Assembly (NCBI GenBank): GCA_017471985.1
Contig: JAFURE010000118.1
Coordinates: forward strand, 40,871-104,870
Source: Akkermansia sp.
GTDB lineage: Bacteria; Verrucomicrobiota; Verrucomicrobiia; Verrucomicrobiales; Akkermansiaceae
DNA length: 64,000 nucleotides
Reading direction: 5' to 3'
Under the pieces are notes generated by a model. That model had not been told where the DNA came from. It worked only from the letters and a program-made list of their open reading frames with translations, and made no database searches. The position numbers and the translations under genes were made by a program. Each line of letters starts with the position of its first letter. Position 1 is the stretch's first letter. Shown piece after piece: positions 7,385-16,245 of this stretch.

Positions 7385-9028
7385 TTACATTCGCGGAGCT
7401 GCAGCATTCAGCTGCATATTGATGTCCTTATGCTTGTGCTGCAGCGGACCAAGACTGGCCTCATGTCTGGCAACTTTTTCACGTGGCTCAGTATAAAGAC
7501 GACGGTATGCGGCCACTCGAGAAACAAGCAAACGCTCCACGGCATTGCCTATGCTACTCTTAATTTTATCCTGAAGCTCAAGGGAATACTGCACAATCTC
7601 ACTACACAGGCGACGTGCCACAACGTAATGAATAACAGAACCCAACACCCATACCAAACCGGCAAGAGCGACAGAAAGAATGGCAAAGAATTGTAGCCCA
7701 AAGATACCAAGTATGCCGGCCAAAATAAAGAACAGGCAAATAAAAATACAACAGGCACTCATCCACCCCACATGGGCATTGAATGTCTTATTGAAACTGC
7801 TGCGAAGCTTGATATCCGCGAAGGGCTTATAAAGTTCACGCCCCATGCGCACCCTCAACTCTTCCAAATCAGCCCTGAGCGTTTCATCCGGGAACTCACC
7901 GATTTCACACTCCAGAGTTTTCTTCATGCGTGGGCGCACACTTCGCCAATGGCTCATGCATGACAACACAAAATTGCCATCACTGGTTTCCTGTTGGAAA
8001 AGAACCTCGCTTCGCAAAGCTCTGTAATAGAAGCGCTCCGTACCGGCCCCCATGAGCTCCAGACGCAGGAGCGTGACGGGAGAAAGGAACCAGCCGAGCG
8101 TTTTCTGCAACTTATTGATGGTGGAAGGCAGAGCCCTCATGGCCGCCTCGGCATAGGATTCCGTGCAACTCTCCAGGCTGTCGCGCTGGCGCTCCAGGAA
8201 ATAGTCAATTTCCTGCTCAATACCGGCCAGGAACCCACTATCCGTACGGGCCACACGTTCACGAGCCACAAGGATTGAGCCCTGTTTGCGAGTCAATTCC
8301 TTAGCGCATTCCAGCAGATGTCGGATTGCAGAACGTACGCCACCTGGTTGCCCAAGAGCATCCTTAACCAGCTGCAGGAACGACTCCATGTTTTCACTGC
8401 TACTGTTGGGATTAACAAAACAGATAGGAAGAGGCCCGCCTACCTGAGTTCGGCTGAATTCACGCAGCGCATCCTTCAGTTTAAGGGCAGCCTCTGCCCC
8501 CAGAGCTTCCGTATGGGTAACCGCGACAAGACACGATGCGCGCTGGGTATCTTTGAGCGCTGCCATCTGTGGCCACACGGGAGAAGCCTCGTAGCTGCGC
8601 CCATCCACCACGGCTATGACAACATCGGCACCTTTCAACAAGCGGCCGACGGTCGAAGCAACGGCTTCGTCAGCACAGGATTTAGTATCGACCAATTCAA
8701 GCCCACAGAGATTTTCGAGTGGAATGAAGCGCGAACAAGTAGCATCCCCATCCTTGCATCGATAGCGCCAGCATACATAATCCTCGGTCAGCGGTACCCT
8801 GGCTATGAGCGGGTACTCCGCAATAGCCGCCAGAAGAGCGGACTTACCGCAATTTTCACCACCGATTACCATAATGCGACGGTCTCTATCCAGAGCACGG
8901 TCTGCGGCAATCACAGCGTCTACCAACTCATTAAGGGATTCATCCTCAATGTCTGAGCATAGTTCAACAGCCTGTTGCGCCCAGTAGCGTGCACGGCTCT
9001 CTTCAGTTCTGAAACTACGACTCAGCAT
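7385..9028 (-). CDS. Dynamin-like/Era-like membrane GTPase
   Basis: A 547-residue protein with an N-terminal helical segment, then a GTPase domain with P-loop GGENCGKS (about residues 56-63), a G3-like LVDTKS and a weak G4-like THTE. A long helical middle is followed by two adjacent hydrophobic segments near residues 425-480 and a helical tail. A GTPase head, helical stalk and membrane hairpin resemble bacterial dynamin-like proteins, but the G3 and G4 motifs are not canonical. The ATG at 9028 is preferred over longer starts because a promoter -10 box (9039-9044) overlaps the upstream ATG. Role unknown; membrane remodelling is inferred. Confidence 0.65.
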   Translation of the reverse strand: MLSRSFRTEESRARYWAQQAVELCSDIEDESLNELVDAVIAADRALDRDRRIMVIGGENCGKSALLAAIAEYPLIARVPLTEDYVCWRYRCKDGDATCSRFIPLENLCGLELVDTKSCADEAVASTVGRLLKGADVVIAVVDGRSYEASPVWPQMAALKDTQRASCLVAVTHTEALGAEAALKLKDALREFSRTQVGGPLPICFVNPNSSSENMESFLQLVKDALGQPGGVRSAIRHLLECAKELTRKQGSILVARERVARTDSGFLAGIEQEIDYFLERQRDSLESCTESYAEAAMRALPSTINKLQKTLGWFLSPVTLLRLELMGAGTERFYYRALRSEVLFQQETSDGNFVLSCMSHWRSVRPRMKKTLECEIGEFPDETLRADLEELRVRMGRELYKPFADIKLRSSFNKTFNAHVGWMSACCIFICLFFILAGILGIFGLQFFAILSVALAGLVWVLGSVIHYVVARRLCSEIVQYSLELQDKIKSSIGNAVERLLVSRVAAYRRLYTEPREKVARHEASLGPLQHKHKDINMQLNAAAPRM

Positions 9029-9038
9029 ATCCGCGCAC

Positions 9039-9067
9039 ATTATAAGCACTTCCCCCGCGGTTGTCCA
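9039..9067 (-). promoter_or_regulatory. Sigma70-type promoter of the GTPase gene
   Basis: Minus strand: -35 TGGACA, 17-nt spacer, consensus -10 TATAAT. Ten nt separate the -10 from the ATG at 9028, so the leader is about 3 nt. The box decides against the upstream ATG at 9040. Confidence 0.6.
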
Positions 9068-9185
9068 TACCAAAAATCATCTAATTGCGTCCGCATTTTA
9101 TCAGGGCTTACTGAACGAGCTCTTTTCAAGTCATGCAGCAACAGCAGAGTTGCAGCCGGCAACGAAATATGCTAGACTCCCCGCC

Positions 9186-10811
9186 GTGAATGTAAGACTG
9201 GCCATCTTAGCGGTTGTCATGAGCAGCCTGCTGACATGTTGCGGTGAGCGTAAAAGCTCGGCGCAGCGATTTGCCGAAGATGGTATTCTGCTGATAGGTA
9301 ACAACTCCGAACCTCAGAGTCAGGATCCTCACAAGGCCACCTCAGTAGCTGACGGGAAAATTATAGCGGCATTGCTCGAGGGTCTGGTGCGTCCGTCTGC
9401 GCAGAAAGACGGAGATGTGCTACCCGGTACGGCTGAACGCTGGGAACACAATGAGCGTGCGGATGTGTGGACCTTTCACCTGAACCCGGCGGCTCAATGG
9501 AGCGATGGTACTCCGCTGACGGCGCAGGATTTTGTTTATGCATACAAGCGACTTCTTCACCCGCAATTTGCCGGTCGATATGCCGAGATGCTTTACCCCC
9601 TGCTCCATGCCGAAGACTTCAATAAAGGCCTATGCCCGTGGGATGACGTCGGTGTTAAAGCTCTTGATAATCACACGTTACAGCTGACACTTATCGGGCC
9701 GACACCTCACTTACCCCGCTTGCTGCTGCACTTCACCTGGTTCCCTGTACCGGCTCACAAAGTGGAAGAGATGGGAGGCATGCTGGACCGACGCAGCCTG
9801 TGGACACGCCCCGAGTGCTGGGTCGGCAACGGGGCCTATGTGCTGGATACGCACCGATTCAACGACTACCTGAGTGTCAGGCCGAACCCGCTCTATCTGC
9901 GTGCCGCCGATGTCAGAAATAAGGGAGTGCGCTTTCTCCCCATCGTCAATGGATATACAGAAACCCGCATGTACAAGGGTGGCAAACTGCACATTACCAA
10001 CAATGTCCCCCCTGAAATGCTGGCGCACGCCCGCACAGAATGCACCGGTGATTACTGTCAGGACCCCTATTACTGCACCATTTTTTATCGATTGAATACC
10101 ACACGGGCACCACTCAATGACCTGCGAGTACGCCGCGCCCTCCATCTGGCTATCAATCGGCAAGCCCTTGTAGGTAAAGTGGTGCGAGGTGCAGGTAAGC
10201 CCACAAGTACCTTCACTCCGCCGGGGGCCGGTTATTCGGTAACGCCCCCAACCGAACCAACCACTCAATCAGAACGGGAAGAGTTAGCTCGTCAATTACT
10301 GGCAGAGGCAGGCTATGAGGGTGGCAAGGGATTCCCCGTGCTGGAACTCATGACCACATCGCGCGATGTGCAGCGAGTCATGGCAGAAACCATACAAGCC
10401 ATGTGGGAGGAAGTGCTCGGCATACACGTTGACATTCGTTCCTGCGAATGGACGGCCTACAAGGCCGCCCAGCAGAATATGGAGTACGACATCTCCTCCT
10501 CCTCGTGGAGTGGCGACTACCTCGACCCGGCCACCTTCGTGGAACTGTGGCGCACAGGCGGCGGCAATAACTGCACCGGCTGGGGCTCCGCTGAGTGCGA
10601 TAATGCTCTGGCTGCAGCACGCTCCACCGGCAATGCCGATGAACGCCGAGCCCACCTGCGACGAGCAGAAGAAACCATGCTGAGGGAAATGCCCGTTCTC
10701 CCGCTCTACCACAGCGAGCGCACCTATCTGCGTTCATCCCGTCATATCAGTGGCTGGCAACCGCGCCTGCTCGACAATTTCCCCCTCGATGCCGTTGAAG
10801 TTAAACCATGA
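9186..10811 (+). CDS. oppA: Oligopeptide ABC transporter substrate-binding lipoprotein OppA
   Basis: Family 5 extracellular solute-binding protein (SBP_bac_5) that captures oligopeptides outside the cytoplasmic membrane. A lipoprotein signal is clear: hydrophobic LAILAVVMSSLL followed by the lipobox-type LTCCG. The typical early block EPQSQDPHKA follows, then the FxLNPAAQWSDGTPLTAQDF stretch. A GTG at 9186 places the signal peptide at the very N-terminus and is preferred over a TTG at 9150, which would add 12 residues lacking signal character. It overlaps oppB by 4 nt. The ATPase OppD is not here but at about 33.8 kb. Confidence 0.88.
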   Translation: MNVRLAILAVVMSSLLTCCGERKSSAQRFAEDGILLIGNNSEPQSQDPHKATSVADGKIIAALLEGLVRPSAQKDGDVLPGTAERWEHNERADVWTFHLNPAAQWSDGTPLTAQDFVYAYKRLLHPQFAGRYAEMLYPLLHAEDFNKGLCPWDDVGVKALDNHTLQLTLIGPTPHLPRLLLHFTWFPVPAHKVEEMGGMLDRRSLWTRPECWVGNGAYVLDTHRFNDYLSVRPNPLYLRAADVRNKGVRFLPIVNGYTETRMYKGGKLHITNNVPPEMLAHARTECTGDYCQDPYYCTIFYRLNTTRAPLNDLRVRRALHLAINRQALVGKVVRGAGKPTSTFTPPGAGYSVTPPTEPTTQSEREELARQLLAEAGYEGGKGFPVLELMTTSRDVQRVMAETIQAMWEEVLGIHVDIRSCEWTAYKAAQQNMEYDISSSSWSGDYLDPATFVELWRTGGGNNCTGWGSAECDNALAAARSTGNADERRAHLRRAEETMLREMPVLPLYHSERTYLRSSRHISGWQPRLLDNFPLDAVEVKP

Positions 10812-11737
10812 TTAAGTTACTGTTCAAGCGTATAGCACAGGGCGTGCTCGTGGTTTTCGTGCTCGAAACGATTACCTTCTTTCTGGTGCGCATGCTGCCG
10901 GGAAATCCGTTCCTGGGGGAAAGAAAACTGCCGCAGCACGTCATGGAGCAGCTCAATTCCCTCTACGGACTTGACCAGAGTGCTCTCGTGCAATACTTCA
11001 ACTATTGGAAAAATATCCTCATCGCCGGTGACTTCGGGCCTTCGCTTGTGCGCGAGGGACTGCAGGTGAGTGATATTATTGCGGAGGCCTTCCCCGTCTC
11101 ACTCTGGCTGGGTATACTCGGCATGGCCATCGCCATCGTCGTGGGAATACCTGCGGGCATGCTCGCAGCTTGGTGGAAAAACCGTTGGCCCGATGCCGCC
11201 CTGATGTTTGCAGCCATGTTGGGTATCTGCATGCCGGCATTTGTGATTGCGCCGATTTTCGGCAAGACTCTTGGTATGCACGTACCGGGGCTGAGTGTGG
11301 CCGGGTGGGATGACCCGCTCTGTGCCGTACTGCCTGCACTGACGCTGGGGCTTATCAACGCGGCCTATCTGGCACGTCTTACCCGTGGCGGCATGCTCGA
11401 GGTGCTCTCACAGGATTTCATGCGCACCGCACGAGCCAAGGGAGCGGGGCCGGTTCGTATGCTGTTTGTACATGCTCTGCGCAGCGGGTTGCTGCCTGCA
11501 GTGTCGTATCTCGGTCCGGCTTTTGCAGCCCTCATCACCGGTTCTTTTGTTGTAGAAACATGTTTTCAGGTACCGGGCATGGGTTTGCACTTTGTGAATG
11601 CCACAACTGACCGAGACTACTTCCTCATTCAGGGGCTTGTGCTCTGTTACGGTGTTCTGATTGTGACCGCCAACCTGGTGGTTGACCTTGTATTAGTGGC
11701 TCTTAACCCCCGACTTCGCACACAAGGTGCGGCTTGA
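10808..11737 (+). CDS. oppB: Oligopeptide ABC transporter permease OppB
   Basis: A 309-residue inner-membrane permease with about six helices. The family's N-terminal LLFKRIAQGVLVVFVLETITF-type opening (abbreviated here), the MLPGNPF block and the EAA loop (ARAKGAGPVRMLFVHALR) that docks to the ATPase are all present. The ATG overlaps the oppA stop (ATGA) and the stop overlaps the next gene's start, so oppABC is translationally coupled. Confidence 0.92.
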   Translation: MIKLLFKRIAQGVLVVFVLETITFFLVRMLPGNPFLGERKLPQHVMEQLNSLYGLDQSALVQYFNYWKNILIAGDFGPSLVREGLQVSDIIAEAFPVSLWLGILGMAIAIVVGIPAGMLAAWWKNRWPDAALMFAAMLGICMPAFVIAPIFGKTLGMHVPGLSVAGWDDPLCAVLPALTLGLINAAYLARLTRGGMLEVLSQDFMRTARAKGAGPVRMLFVHALRSGLLPAVSYLGPAFAALITGSFVVETCFQVPGMGLHFVNATTDRDYFLIQGLVLCYGVLIVTANLVVDLVLVALNPRLRTQGAA

Positions 11738-12687
11738 TGAACATGGCAGCTCAATCATACACGCAAGGTAATTCTCTGTGGAAGGACGCTTGGCTGCGCC
11801 TTTCCCGCAACCGTGCGGCGATGGCCTCGCTGAGTTTCCTTATCCTCATGGTGATGGCCTGTTTTGTGCTGCCCCTGTTCCCCTGCATTGCAAACCCCAA
11901 TGCCACTGATCTGAACAACATTGCAGGCCCCTGCTGTTGGGAGCACCCCTTCGGTACAGACCAACTGGGACGTGATTTACTGGCTCGCGTGCTCTATGGT
12001 GGCCGTATTTCCCTGTTGGTGGGTCTGGTAGCTACGGTTGTGGCGCTCATTATCGGTCTGGTATACGGGCTGATTTCCGGGTACGTCGGCGGGCGGACAG
12101 ATGCACTGATGATGCGAACTGTCGATGTGTTGTTTGCTCTCCCGTTCATCGTTCTTGTTATTGTATTCTCACTCAGTATTGAAGAGCCCAGCCGACAGCT
12201 TACGGCCTCTATCGTTGAACTGACCGGGTGGCGCCGTGAGGCCGTGGCCCCCATTCTGGGACTGGTACCGCTCTTCATTGCTATCGGTGCACTCGGCTGG
12301 CTTACACTGGCGCGTATTGTCCGCACGCAAACTCTGGAAATTAAATCTCAGGAGTATATCATGGCAGCTCAATCGCTCGGTCTGGGGCACATGAACATTC
12401 TGTTCCGTCACATTGCCCCCAACCTGCTGGGAACGGTCGTCGTCTACACCACGCTGGCCGTGCCGGGCATTATGCTCACCGAGTCCACCCTTTCCTTTAT
12501 CGGGTTGGGTGTCAAGGCGCCGAATTCCTCTTGGGGGACACTCATCAAAGAAGGAGCTGACCGCATGGAGGTCACCCCGGAACTCCTGATATTCCCCGCT
12601 GTATTCTTCTGCCTGACTCTGCTGGCACTCAATTTCCTGGGTGACGGGCTGAGAGATGCCATCGACCCGAAGTCTGCTAAAGATTAA
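11737..12687 (+). CDS. oppC: Oligopeptide ABC transporter permease OppC
   Basis: Second permease of the Opp system, 316 residues from the ATG that overlaps the oppB stop (TGATG). It has the OppC N-terminal cytoplasmic helix, the HPFGTDQLGRDLLARVLYG block that marks this subfamily, and the EAA loop AAQSLGLGHMNILFRHIAPN. About six transmembrane helices. No ATPase follows: the next gene is gcvT, so the importer must use OppD/OppF proteins encoded elsewhere. Confidence 0.92.
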   Translation: MNMAAQSYTQGNSLWKDAWLRLSRNRAAMASLSFLILMVMACFVLPLFPCIANPNATDLNNIAGPCCWEHPFGTDQLGRDLLARVLYGGRISLLVGLVATVVALIIGLVYGLISGYVGGRTDALMMRTVDVLFALPFIVLVIVFSLSIEEPSRQLTASIVELTGWRREAVAPILGLVPLFIAIGALGWLTLARIVRTQTLEIKSQEYIMAAQSLGLGHMNILFRHIAPNLLGTVVVYTTLAVPGIMLTESTLSFIGLGVKAPNSSWGTLIKEGADRMEVTPELLIFPAVFFCLTLLALNFLGDGLRDAIDPKSAKD

Positions 12688-12742
12688 ACAGTTTGACCTA
12701 ACTTCTTGTCGGGGAGAAAGTAATATTGCACAATGGCGGCGT

Positions 12743-13798
12743 ATGAAAAAATCGCCGCTTCACTCCCTGCACCAACGACTCGGCGCCAGTATGGCTCCCA
12801 CAGCCGGGTGGAATATGCCCCGGCAATATACTGATTTGATTCGTGAACATCTCGCTGCACGCGCGGCCTGCGGATTGTTTGATATCTCTCACCTCGGCAA
12901 GTTCCGCGTAGTGGGTAAAGAGCTGCCTGCCTGGCTCGATGCTCACCTGAGTAACAGTATAGCAGATTGCAGGGATGGGCAGATTCAACGGACACTCATG
13001 CTCCGACAGGATGGCGTTATTCTCGACCGCATGACGCTGCTGCGCGAAAATCAGGAGCGTTTCTTTCTCATCGGCTCAGCCTCTCTGGCAGATGCTGATT
13101 TTGACATCCTCAGCAGACAAGTGCAGAACGCCGCTGTTGAAATCACGAACGAGACGGATTCGCTCTGCATACTTGCCCTCACAGGGCCGGACAGTAAACG
13201 AGTATTAGCGTCAACCTGGCATGAAATACCTATTCCGGCTCAAGGGGCATTCTGCACGTTTCGCCGGGGAAATCAGCGCTGTATGTTACTGCGAAGCGGT
13301 TTGATGGCGCCTGATAGCTTTGAGTTGATATGTCCGGCCTCGGCCGGTATTGCCTGGTTTGAACAACTCATGGTTGCCGGAGCCGTGCCCTGTGGACAAA
13401 TTACCGGCGAATACCTGCGCATTCGCAATGCACGGGCGAATATGGAAAATGACATCAATCACCTTACCCCCGCTGCAGGTTCACTGCATCATTTATGCTC
13501 AGAAAATAAAAATTTCAAGGGAGCAGATGCCATACGGAACGACTCACCACCGACTCACAGAATCATATCCCTGCGAAGCACTGCACCCGGCATGACATTC
13601 GAACCCGGTAGCGAAGTTCGTAATCTGGACGGGTATGTGGTGGGTAATGTCACCAGCGCGACTCAGGCCGCAGCCGGTGGTCACAGCTACGCTATGGCCT
13701 ATGTCAGTACCACTCATACAGCCCCCGGTACCAGACTGCACGTAACAAGTGGGGGCAGTTCTGTCCCGGCAATGGTCGAAGATACCGAAGTTTGCTGA
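12743..13798 (+). CDS. gcvT: Glycine cleavage T-protein (aminomethyltransferase) family, divergent
   Basis: A 351-residue GcvT-fold protein that would transfer the methylene group of aminomethyl-lipoyl H-protein to tetrahydrofolate. Recognisable blocks are GLFDISHLGKFRV near the N-terminus, GVILDRMTL (position of the family's conserved aspartate), LALTGPDSKRVL, and a C-terminal beta-domain ending in EPGSEVRNLDGYVVGNVTS. The LRLEAGMPLYG block of canonical GcvT is replaced by LRIRNARANMENDINH. gcvH and gcvP are absent from the window. The ATG at 12743 begins the conserved part; upstream in-frame sequence belongs to oppC. A YgfZ-like folate-binding role is an alternative. Confidence 0.75.
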   Translation: MKKSPLHSLHQRLGASMAPTAGWNMPRQYTDLIREHLAARAACGLFDISHLGKFRVVGKELPAWLDAHLSNSIADCRDGQIQRTLMLRQDGVILDRMTLLRENQERFFLIGSASLADADFDILSRQVQNAAVEITNETDSLCILALTGPDSKRVLASTWHEIPIPAQGAFCTFRRGNQRCMLLRSGLMAPDSFELICPASAGIAWFEQLMVAGAVPCGQITGEYLRIRNARANMENDINHLTPAAGSLHHLCSENKNFKGADAIRNDSPPTHRIISLRSTAPGMTFEPGSEVRNLDGYVVGNVTSATQAAAGGHSYAMAYVSTTHTAPGTRLHVTSGGSSVPAMVEDTEVC

Positions 13799-13811
13799 GC
13801 CGGCTTGAATG

Positions 13812-13846
13812 AAAAACCGGGGCGAAGCCAAAAGGCCTCGCCCCGG
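13812..13846 (-). terminator. Rho-independent terminator of proS
   Basis: Read leftwards: 13-bp GC-rich stem CCGGGGCGAGGCC/GGCTTCGCCCCGG with one mismatch, TTTT loop, then five Ts (13816-13812). It lies between the converging gcvT and proS genes and may stop both. Confidence 0.85.
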
Positions 13847-13861
13847 GGTGTTGAAACAAAA

Positions 13862-15382
13862 TCAATAGCTGCGAGCCCAGAGCACTCGGCGCGTGGTAGG
13901 ACGCCCGGTAAGGATACAGGGAGCCTCGGGACCGGAGCCCATTTCGCCGTGGGGGATACAGCGAATGGAGATACGCAGGCTCTTGCCAAGCTCCTCTTCC
14001 TCCTCGGGGGAACCATCCCAGGGGCAGAGCAACCAGTCCGCATCGGTACCTGCGCTGAAGTTAGCCTTGAGGTCCTCAAGGTTATCACAGGGGCGAATGT
14101 GACTGTCACGGAAGTTGAGCTGACGCTGCAACAGGCTGTTCTGCACATCCTCGAGCAGTTCAACAGCACCGGCCACAAACTCATCCTCAGAGATGAAGCT
14201 CTTGTCGTTGCTGGCCTTATCGCGGCGGGAAATACAGACGGAGCCCTTCTCAAGGTCACGCGGGCCGATTTCCACACGTACGGGCACGCCCTTCTTCACC
14301 CACTCCCACTTCTTGGTACCACCATTGAGGTCGCGGGTGTCCACCTGCACACGCACTGGCAGACCATGGAAAGTCTGAGCGATGAGTTTATCGGCCAAAG
14401 CCTGGCAATGGTCGAGAATTGCCTGCTTCGTGTCGGCCTTGGGTGTGACGGGAATGATGACAATCTGACGGGGAGCCACACGGGGCGGGCAAACCAGACC
14501 GTCATCGTCGGAATGAGCCATAATGAGAGTGCCAATCATGCGGGTCGATACGCCCCAGGAGGTTGTCCAGGCATACTGGCGCTCATTGGTGCGACCGGCA
14601 AAGGAGATGTTCTGAGCCTTGGCAAAGTTCTGCCCCAGGAAGTGGGAGGTACCGGCCTGAATAGCCTTGCGGTCCTGAACCATAGCCTCAACCGTATAGG
14701 TACGCACGGCACCGGGGAATCGCTCGTGGGCAGTCTTTTCGCCGGGGATGGAGGGCACAGCAAGCACATCGCGCTGGAAGTCCTCGTACACCTTGTGCAT
14801 GATGGCAGTTTCCTCTTCAGCCTCCTGCTGAGTTTCGTGAGCGGTGTGCCCCTCCTGCCACAGGAACTCGGCCGTACGCAGGAAAATACGCGGGCGCATC
14901 TCCCAGCGCATGACATTGCACCACTGGTTGACTTTGAAAGGCAGGTCACGATAGCTCTCGAGCCAGCGGGAGAAAGCTGCACCAATCACCGTCTCGGAAG
15001 TGGGGCGAATCACATACTTGTCTGTCAGCTCGCCGCTGGGAATCATCCTGGTCTTGCCGGTTTCCGGGTCCTTAACAGCCTCCAGACGGTGGTGAGTCAC
15101 CACGGCACACTCGGTAGCGAAACCTTCAGCATGCTCAGCCTCCTTCTCAAGATAAGAAACCGGGATAAGCATGGGGAAGTAAGCATTGGTGTGACCTGTG
15201 CGCTTGAACTCAGCATCCATCTGCTGCTGAATGAGCTCCCAGATAGCATAGCCCCAAGGCTTAATGACCATGCAACCGCGCACCTCGGAGTTTTCTGCGA
15301 GGTCGGCGGCTTTGATTACCTGCTGATACCACTCGGGGAAATCCTCTGCGCGAGTGGGTGAGATTGCGTTCTGTTGTGCCAT
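13862..15382 (-). CDS. proS: Prolyl-tRNA synthetase, archaeal/eukaryal-type
   Basis: Class II synthetase that charges tRNA-Pro. The 506-residue length and sequence (RGCMVIKPWGYAIWE, then the TGHTNAYFPMLIP motif-2 region and RPTSETVIGAAFSRW) place it in the ProS type without the bacterial editing insertion. The anticodon-binding domain (from about residue 295; CPPRVAPRQIVIIPV) and a C-terminal extension ending in Tyr, typical of this type, are present. A strong promoter sits immediately upstream with no ribosome-binding site, predicting a leaderless mRNA. A terminator follows the gene. Confidence 0.95.
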   Translation of the reverse strand: MAQQNAISPTRAEDFPEWYQQVIKAADLAENSEVRGCMVIKPWGYAIWELIQQQMDAEFKRTGHTNAYFPMLIPVSYLEKEAEHAEGFATECAVVTHHRLEAVKDPETGKTRMIPSGELTDKYVIRPTSETVIGAAFSRWLESYRDLPFKVNQWCNVMRWEMRPRIFLRTAEFLWQEGHTAHETQQEAEEETAIMHKVYEDFQRDVLAVPSIPGEKTAHERFPGAVRTYTVEAMVQDRKAIQAGTSHFLGQNFAKAQNISFAGRTNERQYAWTTSWGVSTRMIGTLIMAHSDDDGLVCPPRVAPRQIVIIPVTPKADTKQAILDHCQALADKLIAQTFHGLPVRVQVDTRDLNGGTKKWEWVKKGVPVRVEIGPRDLEKGSVCISRRDKASNDKSFISEDEFVAGAVELLEDVQNSLLQRQLNFRDSHIRPCDNLEDLKANFSAGTDADWLLCPWDGSPEEEEELGKSLRISIRCIPHGEMGSGPEAPCILTGRPTTRRVLWARSY

Positions 15383-15391
15383 ACGGAATTG

Positions 15392-15420
15392 ATTATGCTA
15401 TGTTGTTCAAAAAATGTCAA
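15392..15420 (-). promoter_or_regulatory. Sigma70-type promoter of proS, near-leaderless
   Basis: Minus strand: consensus -35 TTGACA, 17-nt spacer, -10 CATAAT, then 9 nt to the ATG. There is no downstream in-frame Met before conserved sequence, so the start is well supported. Confidence 0.7.
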
Positions 15421-15425
15421 TGATT

Positions 15426-16121
15426 TTAATCAGGTTGATTCTGCATGCAGCGGTAATTGAAAAGCGCCAGAGCTCCCATGACGAAAACCATCCACAGCGA
15501 GCCCAGAATCAGGAAAAAGAATGTCAGAAAACACGCAAAGGCAAGACTTAAGCGGTGCATGGACTGAGCAGAGCGCATAAGACCGTGCATAATCTGCCCT
15601 CCGTCCAGCGGGAACACAGGCAGCAGGTTCAGCAGGCTCCACCATACGCTTATCTGCACCAGATAAAGCGCAAATACCATCACCATGGGCGGATACATCT
15701 CCATGAATACAGCAGGAATCTGCCCCTGCAGGAGTCCGCCCAGCACAGCAAGGGCATCCGCAGGATTGCCAAGAATAAAGGTGAGAACGATAGTCACCAG
15801 CATCACCGGCAACAGAGAAGCGAGAGGCCCGGCTGCCGTCATTAAAATACCCTGCGTACGGGTCAAACGTGCACTCTCATTGCAGGAATCAGCTCCGAGC
15901 CATGCCAAATAAATCTCCGGCTGACCACCACCAAGACATCGCCCCACCAGCGAGTGCCCCATTTCATGTGTCAGCAGACAAAGGAAAAGAGCCACAGCAA
16001 ACAGCGCCACCCCCGGCACACCCGCAGAAAAACCGGTAAAGAGGGCACCCAAAAGTAACAGCATCACCCACAGCGAGGGATGAATGGTAACCTGTACCCT
16101 GAATAAAGTGAAGCTAATCAT
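15426..16121 (-). CDS. Site-2 protease family (M50) zinc metalloprotease
   Basis: A 231-residue polytopic membrane protein with the zinc motif HEMGH (H52, E53, H56) inside a helix and the second zinc-ligand block NLLPVFPLDGGQ about 110 residues later, as in M50 intramembrane proteases. There are no PDZ or CBS domains, so this is the short form (like SpoIVFB-type or Rv2625-like proteins). Substrate unknown. It lies between proS and the MoxR-operon's last gene, all leftward, with its own likely promoter (TAAAAT ending 11 nt before the ATG). Confidence 0.88.
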   Translation of the reverse strand: MISFTLFRVQVTIHPSLWVMLLLLGALFTGFSAGVPGVALFAVALFLCLLTHEMGHSLVGRCLGGGQPEIYLAWLGADSCNESARLTRTQGILMTAAGPLASLLPVMLVTIVLTFILGNPADALAVLGGLLQGQIPAVFMEMYPPMVMVFALYLVQISVWWSLLNLLPVFPLDGGQIMHGLMRSAQSMHRLSLAFACFLTFFFLILGSLWMVFVMGALALFNYRCMQNQPD

Positions 16122-16132
16122 GTGTGCTGCTT

Positions 16133-16161
16133 ATTTTATGCCGCGTCAAGTCAGTAAACAA
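16133..16161 (-). promoter_or_regulatory. Probable promoter of the M50 protease gene
   Basis: Minus strand: -35 TTGTTT, 17-nt spacer, -10 TAAAAT, 11 nt to the ATG; leader about 4 nt. The -35 is weak. Confidence 0.45.
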
Positions 16162-16245
16162 GCCACACGCACGCCATACAGCCCATCATGTCAGAAAAAA
16201 CAGACATTATGAGCCGGATTTTCTCTTAACTGCGCAGAAACAGAG

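Noticed and set aside
9150..9173. TTGCAG/TATGCT as an oppA promoter
   Set aside because: The spacer is only 12 nt; no -35 at the right distance from TATGCT was found.
12693..12726. TTGACC/TAATAT as a gcvT promoter
   Set aside because: The 22-nt spacer is too long for a standard sigma70 promoter; gcvT may be read from oppC.
13805..15361. 518-codon open frame on the plus strand antisense to proS
   Set aside because: The whole of it lies over the conserved proS gene and its translation has no recognisable domain.
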